A stretch of DNA of 33,004 nt from an uncultured Ectothiorhodospiraceae bacterium (GCA_947259415.1 CAMYMI010000025.1:1-33004), one strand, 5' to 3'; positions 14,951 to 23,694 are shown, counted from the stretch's first letter. Notes: a model not told the origin generated them from the sequence alone. Program-made: numbers and translations.

Positions 14951-17377
14951 TCAGTGCAGTGACAGGGCGGCCAGTGCGTACAACAGCAGGGCCGCGATGA
15001 TCACCGCGCTGAAGCCGAACTGGATGGCCAGCAGCGTGGCCAGCACCGCGCTCAGTACCGAGGCGCAGCCATTGATGCCCCAGGCCCAGGGTACCAGCGC
15101 GGGCCTTTCTGTCGCGACCCGGGCCAGCCCGAGTGGAAACGGCATGCCCATGAAAAACGCCAGCGGTGCAATCAGTGCAATCGAAACCAGGATGCGCAGC
15201 ACCACAGGCAGGTGCAGCAGGGCGGCGAACACCGGGTCGAGCAGCAGCAGGTAGAGCAGGCCGAACAGGGCGATACCGGACACCGCGCCGACGGTCGCAT
15301 ACCGCGCCAGCCGCGGGTGTGCATCCCGGCGTGCCGTCCAGGCGCTGCCGGCCCCGGCGAACAACAGGAACGCAGTCAGCACAATGGCGACCGCATACAG
15401 GGGATGATGCAGGAACAGGATAAATTTCTGGATGAAGGCAATCTCGACAAACAGGAAGGCCAGGCCGATGGCGAAAAAGTAGACGACCACCTGGACAGAA
15501 CGGACCGAGGTTGCCTGCCACTCCCGGCGGCCACGCAGCACCAGCAGCGGCAGCAAGATCAGCACTGCGCTCAGTATCACTGCCTGCAGCAGTGTGGCTA
15601 CCAGCACCAGGTAACCGGCTTCCAGTAGCGGTAACCCGCCCTGGCCGCGCAGGGCGAGGATCTCCGGCAAGGCCTCCCACTTGAAGAAGTGAAAGAAATA
15701 CGGGCGGTCGTCCGTGGCCGGCGTGATGTCGAACTTGTAGCGGTCCATGAACGCCGCCCCCTCGGCGCCGGTCAGCGCGGCCGCCGCCTGGTAAAAATAG
15801 GGCTGCTCGAAGATGTTGACCCGATTGGCCGCGTCCGCCGGCATCCCGGGGTACCAGGCCGTGTCGAAGGCCCGGGTCCGGCAGAAGTCCTGCAACCGGG
15901 CAAGCTCGTCCGATGTGAAGACGCCGTTTTTGACCAGCAGGGTACTGGTCTGCCAGCCACGGATCAGGGCCAGCCGTTCCCCGGGGGTGGTGATACCGGA
16001 GGCCTTTAATGCCGCTACCGCGGAGGCAACGAGTTTCAGGGTGTCGCGCGGTGGCAGCTTGATCCAGCGGCTGATGGCCAGGTAACCGCCGGGCGCCACC
16101 CGGGCCAGGTAGTCCTGTAATGCCTCGACCGTGTACAGGTAGCTTTCATTGAGCGCGTGCAGGCCACTGCTGGAGGCGCCGAAGGCATCCAGCAGGGCGA
16201 TTTGTATCAGGTCGTAGGTTGCCCGGCTGTGGCGGACAAAACCACGCGCCTCGCCACGGTGAACCCGGACCGCCGGGTGGTCGTAGAGGTTCCCGGCCCA
16301 GTCGCCATGGTCCTGCCTGACCAGTTCGATGAGCTGCGGGTTGAGTTCCACGGCATCGATCTGCGTCACCCCGTGGTTGAGTGCCTGCTGGACATCCGCG
16401 CCTGCGCCGGCACCCAGTACCAGTACCCGCTGCGGATCGGCCAGATAATAGGGCAGGGCGGTGGTCAGGTCGTCCAGATAGGCCAGTGCCTGGCCTTGCG
16501 GGTTGTGGTTGATGGCTGTCATGCCGCCGGCGTCGGTGAACAGGCCGAGTTGTTCGGGCAGGGGTGCGCTGGAATGCAGGCTCAGCCCGGGTGCATGGCG
16601 CAACGGAACCCGGGCGCTTTCCAGCACGCTGATCACACCCAGCGGGCTGGAACGCTCCTCGATGACCCGGGTGCCGCCGATGCGCAGGATCTGGCTCAGT
16701 TCCTTGTAGGGCGACGGCTGCGGTGCGAGCCACGCCACCGGCAGAGCGAGCAACAGCAGGGCAGCCAGTAAGGTGGCGACCTGTCCACGCGCCCGCCGGC
16801 CCTGGAGTTCTCGCGCGGCTACCAGGCTGGCTAGCAAGCCGAGCGCACCGAGCAGTTTCAGCACTGTGCCCGGGAAGACGGCAAACAGCAGCAGGATGAT
16901 GCCCAGGCTGCCCAGCCCTGCACCCAAGAGATCGGCGGCATAGACGCGCGCGATCGCCTGCCGGTAACGGGTGAGTGTCAGCGCCACCGCAGTGGCCGCA
17001 AACAGAAACGGCAAGGCCAGCAGCAGGTAGACCGCGAGCAGGTAGAGGGGCTGGTGCCAGTCCCAGAGGATCTCTTCGGCATTGAGCGGTACCTGTTGCG
17101 CCGCCAGGTAGCAGGCAATGGCGGACAGCCCGAACAGGGCCAGGTTGATTCGGTAGGCCAGGGGATAGTGCGCCAGCAGCCAGGGCCGCGCCAGGGCAAT
17201 GAAGGTCCCGCTGGCGCCATAGCCCAGCAGTGCCAGGCTGATGATCATGTAGGCGAAATGATGCCACTGGATGATCGAGAACAGGCGCATCAGCAGGATC
17301 TCGTAGGCCAGGGCGCTGGCCGATACCAGACTGATGGAGACCAGCGGCGGACGTTCCAGTGTCCCGGCCCCGGTCAT
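14951..17377 (-). CDS. Membrane-embedded spermidine-synthase-like protein
   Basis: 808 residues. Hydrophobic segments fill about 10-215 and 590-808, together around a dozen membrane helices. Between them sits a Rossmann SAM-type domain with LGAGAGAD at 321-328, DAVELNP at 341-347 (acidic residue binding the ribose) and YDLIQIALLDAF at 388-399. This is the layout of fused MFS/SpeE-like proteins; several form polyamines or methylate unknown substrates, but the aminopropyltransferase catalytic Asp context is not clear here. It starts 10 bp downstream of the pcm stop, so the two are probably cotranscribed. The composition is GC-rich and native-looking. Fold confident, substrate unknown. Confidence 0.85.
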   Translation of the reverse strand: MTGAGTLERPPLVSISLVSASALAYEILLMRLFSIIQWHHFAYMIISLALLGYGASGTFIALARPWLLAHYPLAYRINLALFGLSAIACYLAAQQVPLNAEEILWDWHQPLYLLAVYLLLALPFLFAATAVALTLTRYRQAIARVYAADLLGAGLGSLGIILLLFAVFPGTVLKLLGALGLLASLVAARELQGRRARGQVATLLAALLLLALPVAWLAPQPSPYKELSQILRIGGTRVIEERSSPLGVISVLESARVPLRHAPGLSLHSSAPLPEQLGLFTDAGGMTAINHNPQGQALAYLDDLTTALPYYLADPQRVLVLGAGAGADVQQALNHGVTQIDAVELNPQLIELVRQDHGDWAGNLYDHPAVRVHRGEARGFVRHSRATYDLIQIALLDAFGASSSGLHALNESYLYTVEALQDYLARVAPGGYLAISRWIKLPPRDTLKLVASAVAALKASGITTPGERLALIRGWQTSTLLVKNGVFTSDELARLQDFCRTRAFDTAWYPGMPADAANRVNIFEQPYFYQAAAALTGAEGAAFMDRYKFDITPATDDRPYFFHFFKWEALPEILALRGQGGLPLLEAGYLVLVATLLQAVILSAVLILLPLLVLRGRREWQATSVRSVQVVVYFFAIGLAFLFVEIAFIQKFILFLHHPLYAVAIVLTAFLLFAGAGSAWTARRDAHPRLARYATVGAVSGIALFGLLYLLLLDPVFAALLHLPVVLRILVSIALIAPLAFFMGMPFPLGLARVATERPALVPWAWGINGCASVLSAVLATLLAIQFGFSAVIIAALLLYALAALSLH

Positions 17378-17387
17378 CTCGGGTGAA

Positions 17388-18128
17388 TTAATGTTCGCCG
17401 GTCAAGGGCACGAACCGCACCGGCAGGATCTGGCGGGTGGTCACCTTGCCTTGCGAGTCCTTCTTGACCAGGACGAGTTGCTGGACCATGAAGCGGCTGC
17501 CGACCGGGACGATCATGCGCCCGCCGTTCTTCAACTGCTCGATCAAAGGTGGCGGGATATGGCTGGCCGCGGCGGTCACAACGATGCCGTCGAAGGGAGC
17601 CTGTTCCTCCCAGCCATAGTAGCCGTCACCGATACGCACGGTGATGTTTTCATAGCCCAGTGCCTCCAGGTGGCCGCGCGCCCGGGTGCCCAGCGCCTCG
17701 ATAATCTCGATGGTGTATACCTGTTCGACGAGTTCAGCGAGGATCGCGGCCTGGTAACCGGAGCCGGTGCCGACCTCGAGTACCTTGCTGTCCGGCGCAA
17801 CCTTCAGCAGGTCGGTCATGATGGCCACAATGTAGGGTTGCGAGATGGTCTGGCCGTGGCCGATCGGCAGAGGCCGGTTTCTATAGGCGACATCCTGCAG
17901 CGACTCGGGTACCAGGGCGTGGCGTGGCACCGTGGCCAGGGCCTGCATGACGCGCGGGTCGAGCACCTCCTTGTCCAGTTGCAGGCTGGTCCTCTTAACG
18001 TCGGCCTCGATCTCCCGGATCATGTCCTGGCGTGCCGCTGCAAAGGGGTCGTCGGCATAGGCCGCGGCGCCGGCACAAAGGCAGGTTGCACCCATTATCA
18101 AACTGATCAAGCGGGCCGGGTTGCTCAT
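17388..18128 (-). CDS. pcm: Protein-L-isoaspartate O-methyltransferase with signal peptide
   Basis: Repairs isoaspartyl damage by methylating it with SAM. 246 residues. Family motifs are clear: PLPIGHGQTISQPYIVA at about 87-103, VLEVGTGSGY at 116-125, then FDGIVVTAAASHIPPPLIEQL and RMIVPVG. Unusually, residues 1-26 form a signal peptide (basic start, hydrophobic core IMGATCLCAGAAAYA, AYA cleavage before DDP). That implies export, whereas SAM is cytoplasmic, so either it is periplasmic with another role, or the hydrophobic stretch anchors it. It is the promoter-proximal gene of a pair with the SAM-domain membrane protein. Confidence 0.92.
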   Translation of the reverse strand: MSNPARLISLIMGATCLCAGAAAYADDPFAAARQDMIREIEADVKRTSLQLDKEVLDPRVMQALATVPRHALVPESLQDVAYRNRPLPIGHGQTISQPYIVAIMTDLLKVAPDSKVLEVGTGSGYQAAILAELVEQVYTIEIIEALGTRARGHLEALGYENITVRIGDGYYGWEEQAPFDGIVVTAAASHIPPPLIEQLKNGGRMIVPVGSRFMVQQLVLVKKDSQGKVTTRQILPVRFVPLTGEH

Positions 18129-18294
18129 GTCGGTGCGTGCTGGAATGCCGGTTAGGGTTGCCTGCTATTAAGCATAGTGCATCAACCGGCCGGCTTCCCG
18201 CACTGCATTGCCTGGTCTGCACATTAGCGCCATCAAGGCGCGCTCGTTATAGTTGACCCTGTTCAGCCATCCTTCAGTTCACTGCCGGGGTTTC

Positions 18295-20115
18295 ATGGAG
18301 CAGCCACAGAGACCGGTCCTGATCTACGATGCGGAAAGCCCGCTACGTGCCTGGCAGGCGCGTTACTGGCAGCGGCTGACCGGGAATGCGGTGGACTACC
18401 TGGCCTGCGGGGACGCCGCGGATCGCTATCCCGAGATCTCTCCTGGGGGATGTCGCCATGGCATCCTGCTAATCACGCCGCAGGGGGAGCGCTACACGGG
18501 GGCCGGGGCGGCGGCCCGGGTACTGTCCTATGCGGGGCGGCACACGGCCCGGCGTTGTCATCAATACCTGCCGGGCTGTGCCCAAGTCGCGAGCTATTTT
18601 CATACCCTGGCCACGCGGCATCCGGGCGCGGCGTATGGGCTTGCCCGGTTGTTGTGGGGGCGGGAGCGCTATCCGGCCCACTACCAGCAGGTCAGCTGGC
18701 TGTTCCTGCGCCTGCTGGCACTCATCTACCTGGCCGCATTTGTCTCCTTCGGTCTGCAGGCAGAGGGTCTGGTCGGCAGCCAGGGCATCCTGCCGCTCGC
18801 CGCGGACCTGCAGGCCATCAGTACGGAGTCCGGGGCGCGCGGCTACTGGCTGTACCCGAGCGTATTCTGGTTGAATTCGGGCGATGCCGCTTTGCAGTTC
18901 GTCAGTCTGGCCGGGATTGGTGCCTCGTTGCTGCTGTTCGGCAATATCCTCACCCGGCTCATGTTGCCGCTGCTGTTTGTGCTCTACCTCTCGGTGGTCT
19001 ATGCCGGCCAGGTGTTCTTCAACTTCCAGTGGGACTTCATGCTGCTGGAGGCCGGTTTCCTGGCCATCTTCCTGCCCTGGGGCTCACCGCTGGTGATCTG
19101 GCTGTTCCACTGGCTGGTGTTCCGGGTGCGCTTCCTGTCCGGCATCTCCAAGCTGCAAAGCGGGGACCCGGCCTGGGCCAACTTCACGGCGCTGGATTAC
19201 TACTTCGAGACCCAGCCGTTGCCGCATGTCGGGAGCTGGCTGGCACACCAGCTGCCGGAGTGGATCCTGCGCAGCGGGGTGGGCTGGGTGTTTTTCGTGG
19301 AACTGCTGGTGCCGTTCCTGGTGTTTATGCCGCGGCGCCCGCGCATGTTCGCGGCCTGGGCCACCATCCTGACCCAGATCCTCATCATGCTGACCAGCAA
19401 CCACAACTTCTTCAACCTGCTGAGCATGGTGCTGTGCCTGTTGCTGTTCGATGACCGCGCCCTGCACCGGATCCGCCTGCCAAAGGTACGCACCAGTTTC
19501 GGCTGGTTCAGCCTGGGCCTGCCGGTCGCCACAGGCGGCGGACCGGGACGGGTCGCGACAGCCTGTGCCGGTCTGCTGACCGTATTGATCGTGTCGTCAA
19601 CACTCACCATGATGTGGTCCACGCTGAGCAAACAGCCGCTACCGGCCTTCAATGAAATGGTTGTGCGCGGCCTGGTGCAGTGGCATGTAGTCAACAACTA
19701 CCACGTGTTCCCGGTGATGACCACGGAGCGCCCGGAACTCATCATCGAGGGTTCCAGCGACGGGGAGACCTGGCAGGCCTACGGATTCCGCTACAAGCCC
19801 GGTGAGCTGACGCGCCGGCCGGTGTTCAATATCCCGCACCAGCCGCGCCTCGACTGGCAGATGTGGTTCGCGGCGCTCGCGCCCCCCTACACCCGGGTGT
19901 CCTACTGGATCCATGATTTTGTCCAGCGCCTGCTGGAAGGTTCCCCGGATGTGCTGGCCCTGCTGGAACACAATCCGTTCCCCGGACAGCCACCGCACTA
20001 TGTGCGTGTGCGCCTGGAGCTTTACCGCTTCACGACCCCGGCACAAAAGAAGGCGACCGGACAGTGGTGGGCCCGCGAGCCGATCGGAATCTATCTGCCA
20101 CCGCGCAGTTTGTGA
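18295..20115 (+). CDS. Lipase-maturation-factor-like membrane protein with Cys-less DUF393 start
   Basis: 606 residues from ATG 18295 (an upstream TTG at 18253 is in frame but unlikely). Residues about 8-110 resemble the DUF393/YuxK thioredoxin-like domain, but the usual DGxCPxC is DAESPLR, so both redox Cys are lost. Residues about 130-420 hold several membrane helices and the lipase maturation factor signatures (FFNFQWDFMLLEAGFLAIF, FRVRFLSGISKLQSGDPAW). The soluble C-terminal part (about 430-606) has ELIIEGSSDGETWQAYGFRYKPGEL. LMF proteins help fold secreted lipases. The 3' end is 9 bp from the RAYT element. LMF assignment good; client protein unknown. Confidence 0.82.
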   Translation: MEQPQRPVLIYDAESPLRAWQARYWQRLTGNAVDYLACGDAADRYPEISPGGCRHGILLITPQGERYTGAGAAARVLSYAGRHTARRCHQYLPGCAQVASYFHTLATRHPGAAYGLARLLWGRERYPAHYQQVSWLFLRLLALIYLAAFVSFGLQAEGLVGSQGILPLAADLQAISTESGARGYWLYPSVFWLNSGDAALQFVSLAGIGASLLLFGNILTRLMLPLLFVLYLSVVYAGQVFFNFQWDFMLLEAGFLAIFLPWGSPLVIWLFHWLVFRVRFLSGISKLQSGDPAWANFTALDYYFETQPLPHVGSWLAHQLPEWILRSGVGWVFFVELLVPFLVFMPRRPRMFAAWATILTQILIMLTSNHNFFNLLSMVLCLLLFDDRALHRIRLPKVRTSFGWFSLGLPVATGGGPGRVATACAGLLTVLIVSSTLTMMWSTLSKQPLPAFNEMVVRGLVQWHVVNNYHVFPVMTTERPELIIEGSSDGETWQAYGFRYKPGELTRRPVFNIPHQPRLDWQMWFAALAPPYTRVSYWIHDFVQRLLEGSPDVLALLEHNPFPGQPPHYVRVRLELYRFTTPAQKKATGQWWAREPIGIYLPPRSL

Positions 20116-20124
20116 GCATTGAGG

Positions 20125-20942
20125 AAAAGGGGACAGATTTATTTGGAAAAGGGGACAGATTTATTTTAGGAAATATCTGATTGAGTGCTACGGCAGTATT
20201 GTCTAGTGTTAAGCAGAATATTGCACTGGAGGATGTGAATGCCACGGAAGGCGCGCATTGTACTGGCAAATTTCCCGCACCATGTTATTCAGCGAGGCCA
20301 TAATCGGACGGGGGTTTTTGCTGAAGACAGGGACTATCAACATTACCTCGAAAATCTATCAGAGTGGAAAACGCGATTGGGCTGCAGGGTGTACAGTTAT
20401 TGCCTGATGACAAACCACATACATTTGATAGTAAACCCAGGTGACAATCCGGATAACCTGGGCATGCTGATGAAACGAGTAGCCGGACGGCAGACCCGGC
20501 GGGTCAATAAGCTGCAGCATCGCAGCGGAAGTCTTTGGGAAGGACGCTACAAGTCAAGCCCAATTGAAACTAACCGGTATTTACTTGCTTGCAGCCGGTA
20601 CATCGAACTCAATCCGGTCAGGGCAGGGATGGTCGCCTCACCGGACCAGTATCGCTGGTCCAGTTACCGTGCCAAAGTTGGAGACAATATGCTCAGATGG
20701 GTGGACAGGGACCCCTGCTATCTTGCCCTTGGCAATACAGATCTTGAGCGACAGACCCGCTATCGATCATGGGTGGCATCAGGTGTCGCTGAGGCTGAAA
20801 TACTAATGATTCGACAGGCTGTACAGCGTGGCCAACTAACAGGCAGTGATCGCTTTGTCTCTGCAATCGAGACCAGGATTGGCCGAAGGGTGGAAACACG
20901 AGGGCGTGGCAGACCGAGGAAAAAATAAATCTGTCCCCTTTT
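20125..20942 (+). mobile_element. REP-associated tyrosine transposase (RAYT) element
   Basis: Intact insertion of about 0.8 kb. The left end has two direct copies of AAAAGGGGACAGATTTATTT (20125-20144 and 20147-20166) and the right end has its exact reverse complement (20923-20942). One transposase gene lies inside and its stop codon is in the right repeat. It abuts the stop of the lipase-maturation-like gene on one side and of the FimX-like gene on the other. I did not find target-site duplications. Confidence 0.85.
20239..20928 (+). CDS. REP-associated tyrosine transposase (Y1/HUH family)
   Basis: 229 residues. The HUH nuclease core shows H60-I-H62 in CLMTNHIHLIVNP, and the conserved helix YLLACSRYIELNPVRAGMV carries the likely catalytic Tyr114 (Tyr121 is the alternative). 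The N-terminus MPRKARIVLANFPHHVIQRG and the block SLWEGRYKSS are typical of the RAYT group that processes REP-type repeats as single strands. A GGAGG ribosome-binding site sits 6 bases before ATG 20239. The C-terminus is basic (RGRGRPRKK) and its stop TAA is contributed by the inverted repeat. It is full length, so potentially active. Confidence 0.93.
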   Translation: MPRKARIVLANFPHHVIQRGHNRTGVFAEDRDYQHYLENLSEWKTRLGCRVYSYCLMTNHIHLIVNPGDNPDNLGMLMKRVAGRQTRRVNKLQHRSGSLWEGRYKSSPIETNRYLLACSRYIELNPVRAGMVASPDQYRWSSYRAKVGDNMLRWVDRDPCYLALGNTDLERQTRYRSWVASGVAEAEILMIRQAVQRGQLTGSDRFVSAIETRIGRRVETRGRGRPRKK

Positions 20943-23077
20943 CAATCGATAATTACGGCTAGTGCGGCTTCATCCTCGAAGTCGTGGTTAAGCTCCTTGC
21001 TGGGTTCCTGTACAAGATAGCCCTGGATGTAATCAATGTTGTATTCCCAGAGCATCACGAGGCAGTAGGCATCATCGACATGTTCCGCGATACACAGTGT
21101 ATCGTTGCTGCGGGCGAGATCGACGATGGCCTTTACCTTCTTCTGGTTGTCCACGCTGGTCGCGAGATTATTGATCAGCGAACCATCAATTTTTAAATAA
21201 TCAACGGACAGGTGCTTGATGATTTCGGGTTTATTGGCATATCCGAAATGTTCAATGGCAACCTTGCAATCAAGGGCCTGCATGGCTTGTACAAATGCCT
21301 GTGTTTCGTTCGGTTTGTTCGCCGCAACCGATTCCGGTATTTCGAAAATAATCGATTCACCCTTCAGGCTGAATCTATTCAGCTGCAGCTTGATCCACTC
21401 AGGGAGTTTGGGGTCAGCAAGTGTTTCGCCCGACAATTTGATGAAGAACGCTGTATTTTCTTCTTCCTCGTGTTTCTCAGCCAGCGTCTTGAATGCCATT
21501 TGAACTACCCTGTGGTCAATTTCCATGATCAGGGGCGATTTTTCCGCCAGAGACAGGAACTGACCGGGCAATATCATATGACCGTCCTCGTCGAGGATAC
21601 GCAGGAGCACCTCGTAGTGTCCGCCTGACTTGCCGTTCAGGCTGATAATGGGCTGGTAGACCAGGTAATAGCGGTCCTCGTCAATCGTTTTTCTGACCAT
21701 GTCGTCCATTTTATTCTCGACTTCACGGTCGATTTGCGCATCGATAGTCGTACTGTGGACATGGATCTGGTTCCCGCCAGATGTACGGGCGAGTTCGCAG
21801 GCAAGATCGGCGCGCGAGTGCGCATTCTGGGCATCTTTTACATGCTCGTTGATGACGCATATGCCAATGCTGCAGGTTGTACGGACGGTGTGGCCATCAA
21901 CGCTCATGGTGTGTTCTTCCAGCCTGGAGCGCAGGGTCTCGGCGAGCTGATAGGCGCCCTCCTTGTAGCTATAATTGTTCAGGACCGTAAAGGTGTAGTC
22001 CCCAAACCGGGCTATGGTGTGTTCGTGTCCGTATATTTCCCTTATCAGTTCGGCAATCTCACTGATGAGGCTGTCACTGGCGGCAATGCCGATCTTCTCG
22101 CGAATTGTCTTGAAGTTGTCCAGCAGGATAAACGTCAACGCCTGGAACATTCCGGATTTGACGCTGGACGCAATTTTTTCATCCAGCACCTTCATGAAAT
22201 ACTGGCGATTGTAAAGCCCGGTAATCATGTCGTGGTGCCTGAGCGTGTCCGGCGATGATTTGTGTATTTTTTGCTCTCCGCTGGTGCGAACCGTGATCTG
22301 GGTACACAGCTTGTTATCGTATTTAACCATGGAAAATTCCATGTCTGCTTCGACCGGTTCTGCGTCGTCCTGTATCAGTTTGACCTTAAGCTTGGTAATG
22401 TCATTGCGGGCGAACGGATTGCGGAGTAACTTCGTGAGCATCACGTTATAGTGCAGATCAATCCAGTTCAGCAGGGGAGTGCCAATGATCTCATCATCGT
22501 TATCATGACCTAGCAGGTTGCAGTATGACCGGTTGGCATAGATATGAGTGCCCTCGTAAATATATGCAATGGCGTTACGGCAGTCTTCCGTAAGGTCAAT
22601 GCAGCGGACTTCCTTTTCTCTCAGAGTGTTTTCAAGTTCGATAATTCTGTGCTGCAGCTGGATCACCTCGAACTCACTCTCCAGGCGGGCAACCCTGCGA
22701 TGCAACAAGGCAGACCTGAGCTCCTTTTTGACCGTCCGCAGCAGGTCTTCCGATTGCCCGTGCTGGACAACGGCAGCCGCACCGCAATTTTCAGCGGCTG
22801 CAACACTGCGCTTCGTCAGCTTGTTGATGATCACGATCAGCGGAATCTCAGCGGATTCCTGAGCAAGAAGGGCAATGACAGACTCCAGCTTGGGCGTCTT
22901 TTCACCCTTGCCGTACAGCACGATATCCGGGCTCGAGGTTGCCAGGTGGTCTTCCAGCTGCTCGATGCTATCCGGCTGGACCGCCTGCACCGAATAGCCC
23001 GCCTGGACCAGTACAACGGCTTGTGCCTTGTACCTGTCCTTAACGTCTTCAATGATTAGAATATTTTGCGATTCCAT
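20942..23077 (-). CDS. fimX: FimX-like degenerate GGDEF-EAL c-di-GMP effector
   Basis: 711 residues from ATG 23077 (AGGGA six bases upstream; a start at 23197 would add 40 unconvincing residues). Layout: receiver-like domain 1-125, PAS-like 165-265, GGDEF 285-440, EAL 455-700. Catalytic motifs are degenerate: the receiver has VLYGKG where a phosphorylated Asp is expected, the GGDEF site reads RFGDYTF (357-363) and the EAL site reads YEVLLR (488-493). The same EVL replacement and the same domain order mark FimX, which senses c-di-GMP and controls type IV pili. It probably binds rather than makes or breaks c-di-GMP. The first base of its stop triplet is shared with the right repeat of the RAYT element, so its last codons may have been altered by insertion. 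Confidence 0.82.
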   Translation of the reverse strand: MESQNILIIEDVKDRYKAQAVVLVQAGYSVQAVQPDSIEQLEDHLATSSPDIVLYGKGEKTPKLESVIALLAQESAEIPLIVIINKLTKRSVAAAENCGAAAVVQHGQSEDLLRTVKKELRSALLHRRVARLESEFEVIQLQHRIIELENTLREKEVRCIDLTEDCRNAIAYIYEGTHIYANRSYCNLLGHDNDDEIIGTPLLNWIDLHYNVMLTKLLRNPFARNDITKLKVKLIQDDAEPVEADMEFSMVKYDNKLCTQITVRTSGEQKIHKSSPDTLRHHDMITGLYNRQYFMKVLDEKIASSVKSGMFQALTFILLDNFKTIREKIGIAASDSLISEIAELIREIYGHEHTIARFGDYTFTVLNNYSYKEGAYQLAETLRSRLEEHTMSVDGHTVRTTCSIGICVINEHVKDAQNAHSRADLACELARTSGGNQIHVHSTTIDAQIDREVENKMDDMVRKTIDEDRYYLVYQPIISLNGKSGGHYEVLLRILDEDGHMILPGQFLSLAEKSPLIMEIDHRVVQMAFKTLAEKHEEEENTAFFIKLSGETLADPKLPEWIKLQLNRFSLKGESIIFEIPESVAANKPNETQAFVQAMQALDCKVAIEHFGYANKPEIIKHLSVDYLKIDGSLINNLATSVDNQKKVKAIVDLARSNDTLCIAEHVDDAYCLVMLWEYNIDYIQGYLVQEPSKELNHDFEDEAALAVIID

Positions 23078-23198
23078 TGCTTTCCCTGATCCCGTGACGC
23101 TACCAGCCTGCCGCGGCCTAACGCCAGACAGGCCCTGCCCAATAACCTCTGCATACCTTATTTTTCGGCAATAACAGGCGAGTCTTGAGAAAAGCAAG

Positions 23199-23287
23199 AA
23201 AAGGGGACAGATTTATTTCTGGAAATGTCTGATTGAGTGCCACGCTCGCATTATCGAGTGTCAAGCAGGCCGTTTGCACTGGAGGAT
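23199..23287 (+). mobile_element. Truncated left end of a second RAYT element
   Basis: The 20-base repeat AAAAGGGGACAGATTTATTT (23199-23218) is followed by the RAYT leader up to CTGGAGGAT, the ribosome-binding site region. By eye it matches 20147-20234 at roughly four of five positions with one single-base indel. After the leader the match stops: no transposase start or body follows. This is either a deletion remnant or a solo end. Confidence 0.8.
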
Positions 23288-23326
23288 CTAGTCAACGTTG
23301 TCAGACTCACTACTGGCCCATAAACT

Positions 23327-23347
23327 CCCTCTCCCTCAGGGAGAGGG
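23327..23347. repeat. 21-bp REP-like hairpin CCCTCTCCCT-c-AGGGAGAGGG
   Basis: A perfect 10-bp stem with a 1-base loop, followed by TTGGGGTGAGGG. Hairpins of this type are common as dispersed REP repeats in Gammaproteobacteria. Confidence 0.65.
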
Positions 23348-23353
23348 TTGGGG

Positions 23354-23399
23354 TGAGGGGATATAATTAATTGTAATTGCCTGATTCTATATCCCCTCA
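23354..23399. repeat. 12-bp inverted repeat around a 22-base AT-rich loop
   Basis: TGAGGGGATATA (23354-23365) pairs with TATATCCCCTCA (23388-23399). The loop is AT-rich (AATTAATTG). It directly follows the REP-like hairpin and may be part of the same element. There is no T run, so terminator function is unlikely. Confidence 0.6.
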
Positions 23400-23694
23400 T
23401 CCTGGTCGCTCCCGGCATCCTGCATCCTGCGACACTTGTACATCCATGTACATCGTCCTTCTACCCCTCAAGGGGGTACTGAAAAGAGTCCCGGAAGGAG
23501 AAGGGACGTTCTGTTTGTATTGTGGTGAGTGGCATTCATGTCCAGTATGAAATAACAGTCTGTATTAATATTTTCACTCATGACGTTACAGACAATTCTA
23601 ATCAAGATTTATGGGACAGCAGTTGTCAGGCTCGATCGATTCTCGGGTAGTATCTCCAGCAGTTTCCTGTTTCAAAAATTAGCGATATCAAATC

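Larger units (their letters stand above)
23078..23694. other. Repeat-rich intergenic region upstream of fimX-like gene
   Basis: No gene is supported here. It holds the truncated RAYT left end (23199-23287), two inverted repeats (23327-23347 and 23354-23399), and an additional small inverted repeat TGTACAT-CC-ATGTACA (23437-23452). The promoters of the divergent fimX-like and mannosyltransferase-like genes must also lie here, but no clean -35/-10 pair stood out. Confidence 0.6.

Noticed and set aside
16146-17267. 373-codon frame inside the membrane SpeE-like gene
   Set aside because: Same-strand shadow in another frame, rich in Arg, Ala and Gly, with no membrane segments or motifs.
18450-19454. 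334-codon frame inside the lipase-maturation-like gene
   Set aside because: Out-of-frame shadow with long Gly/Ala/Arg-rich composition, whereas the overlapping frame has family motifs and membrane helices.
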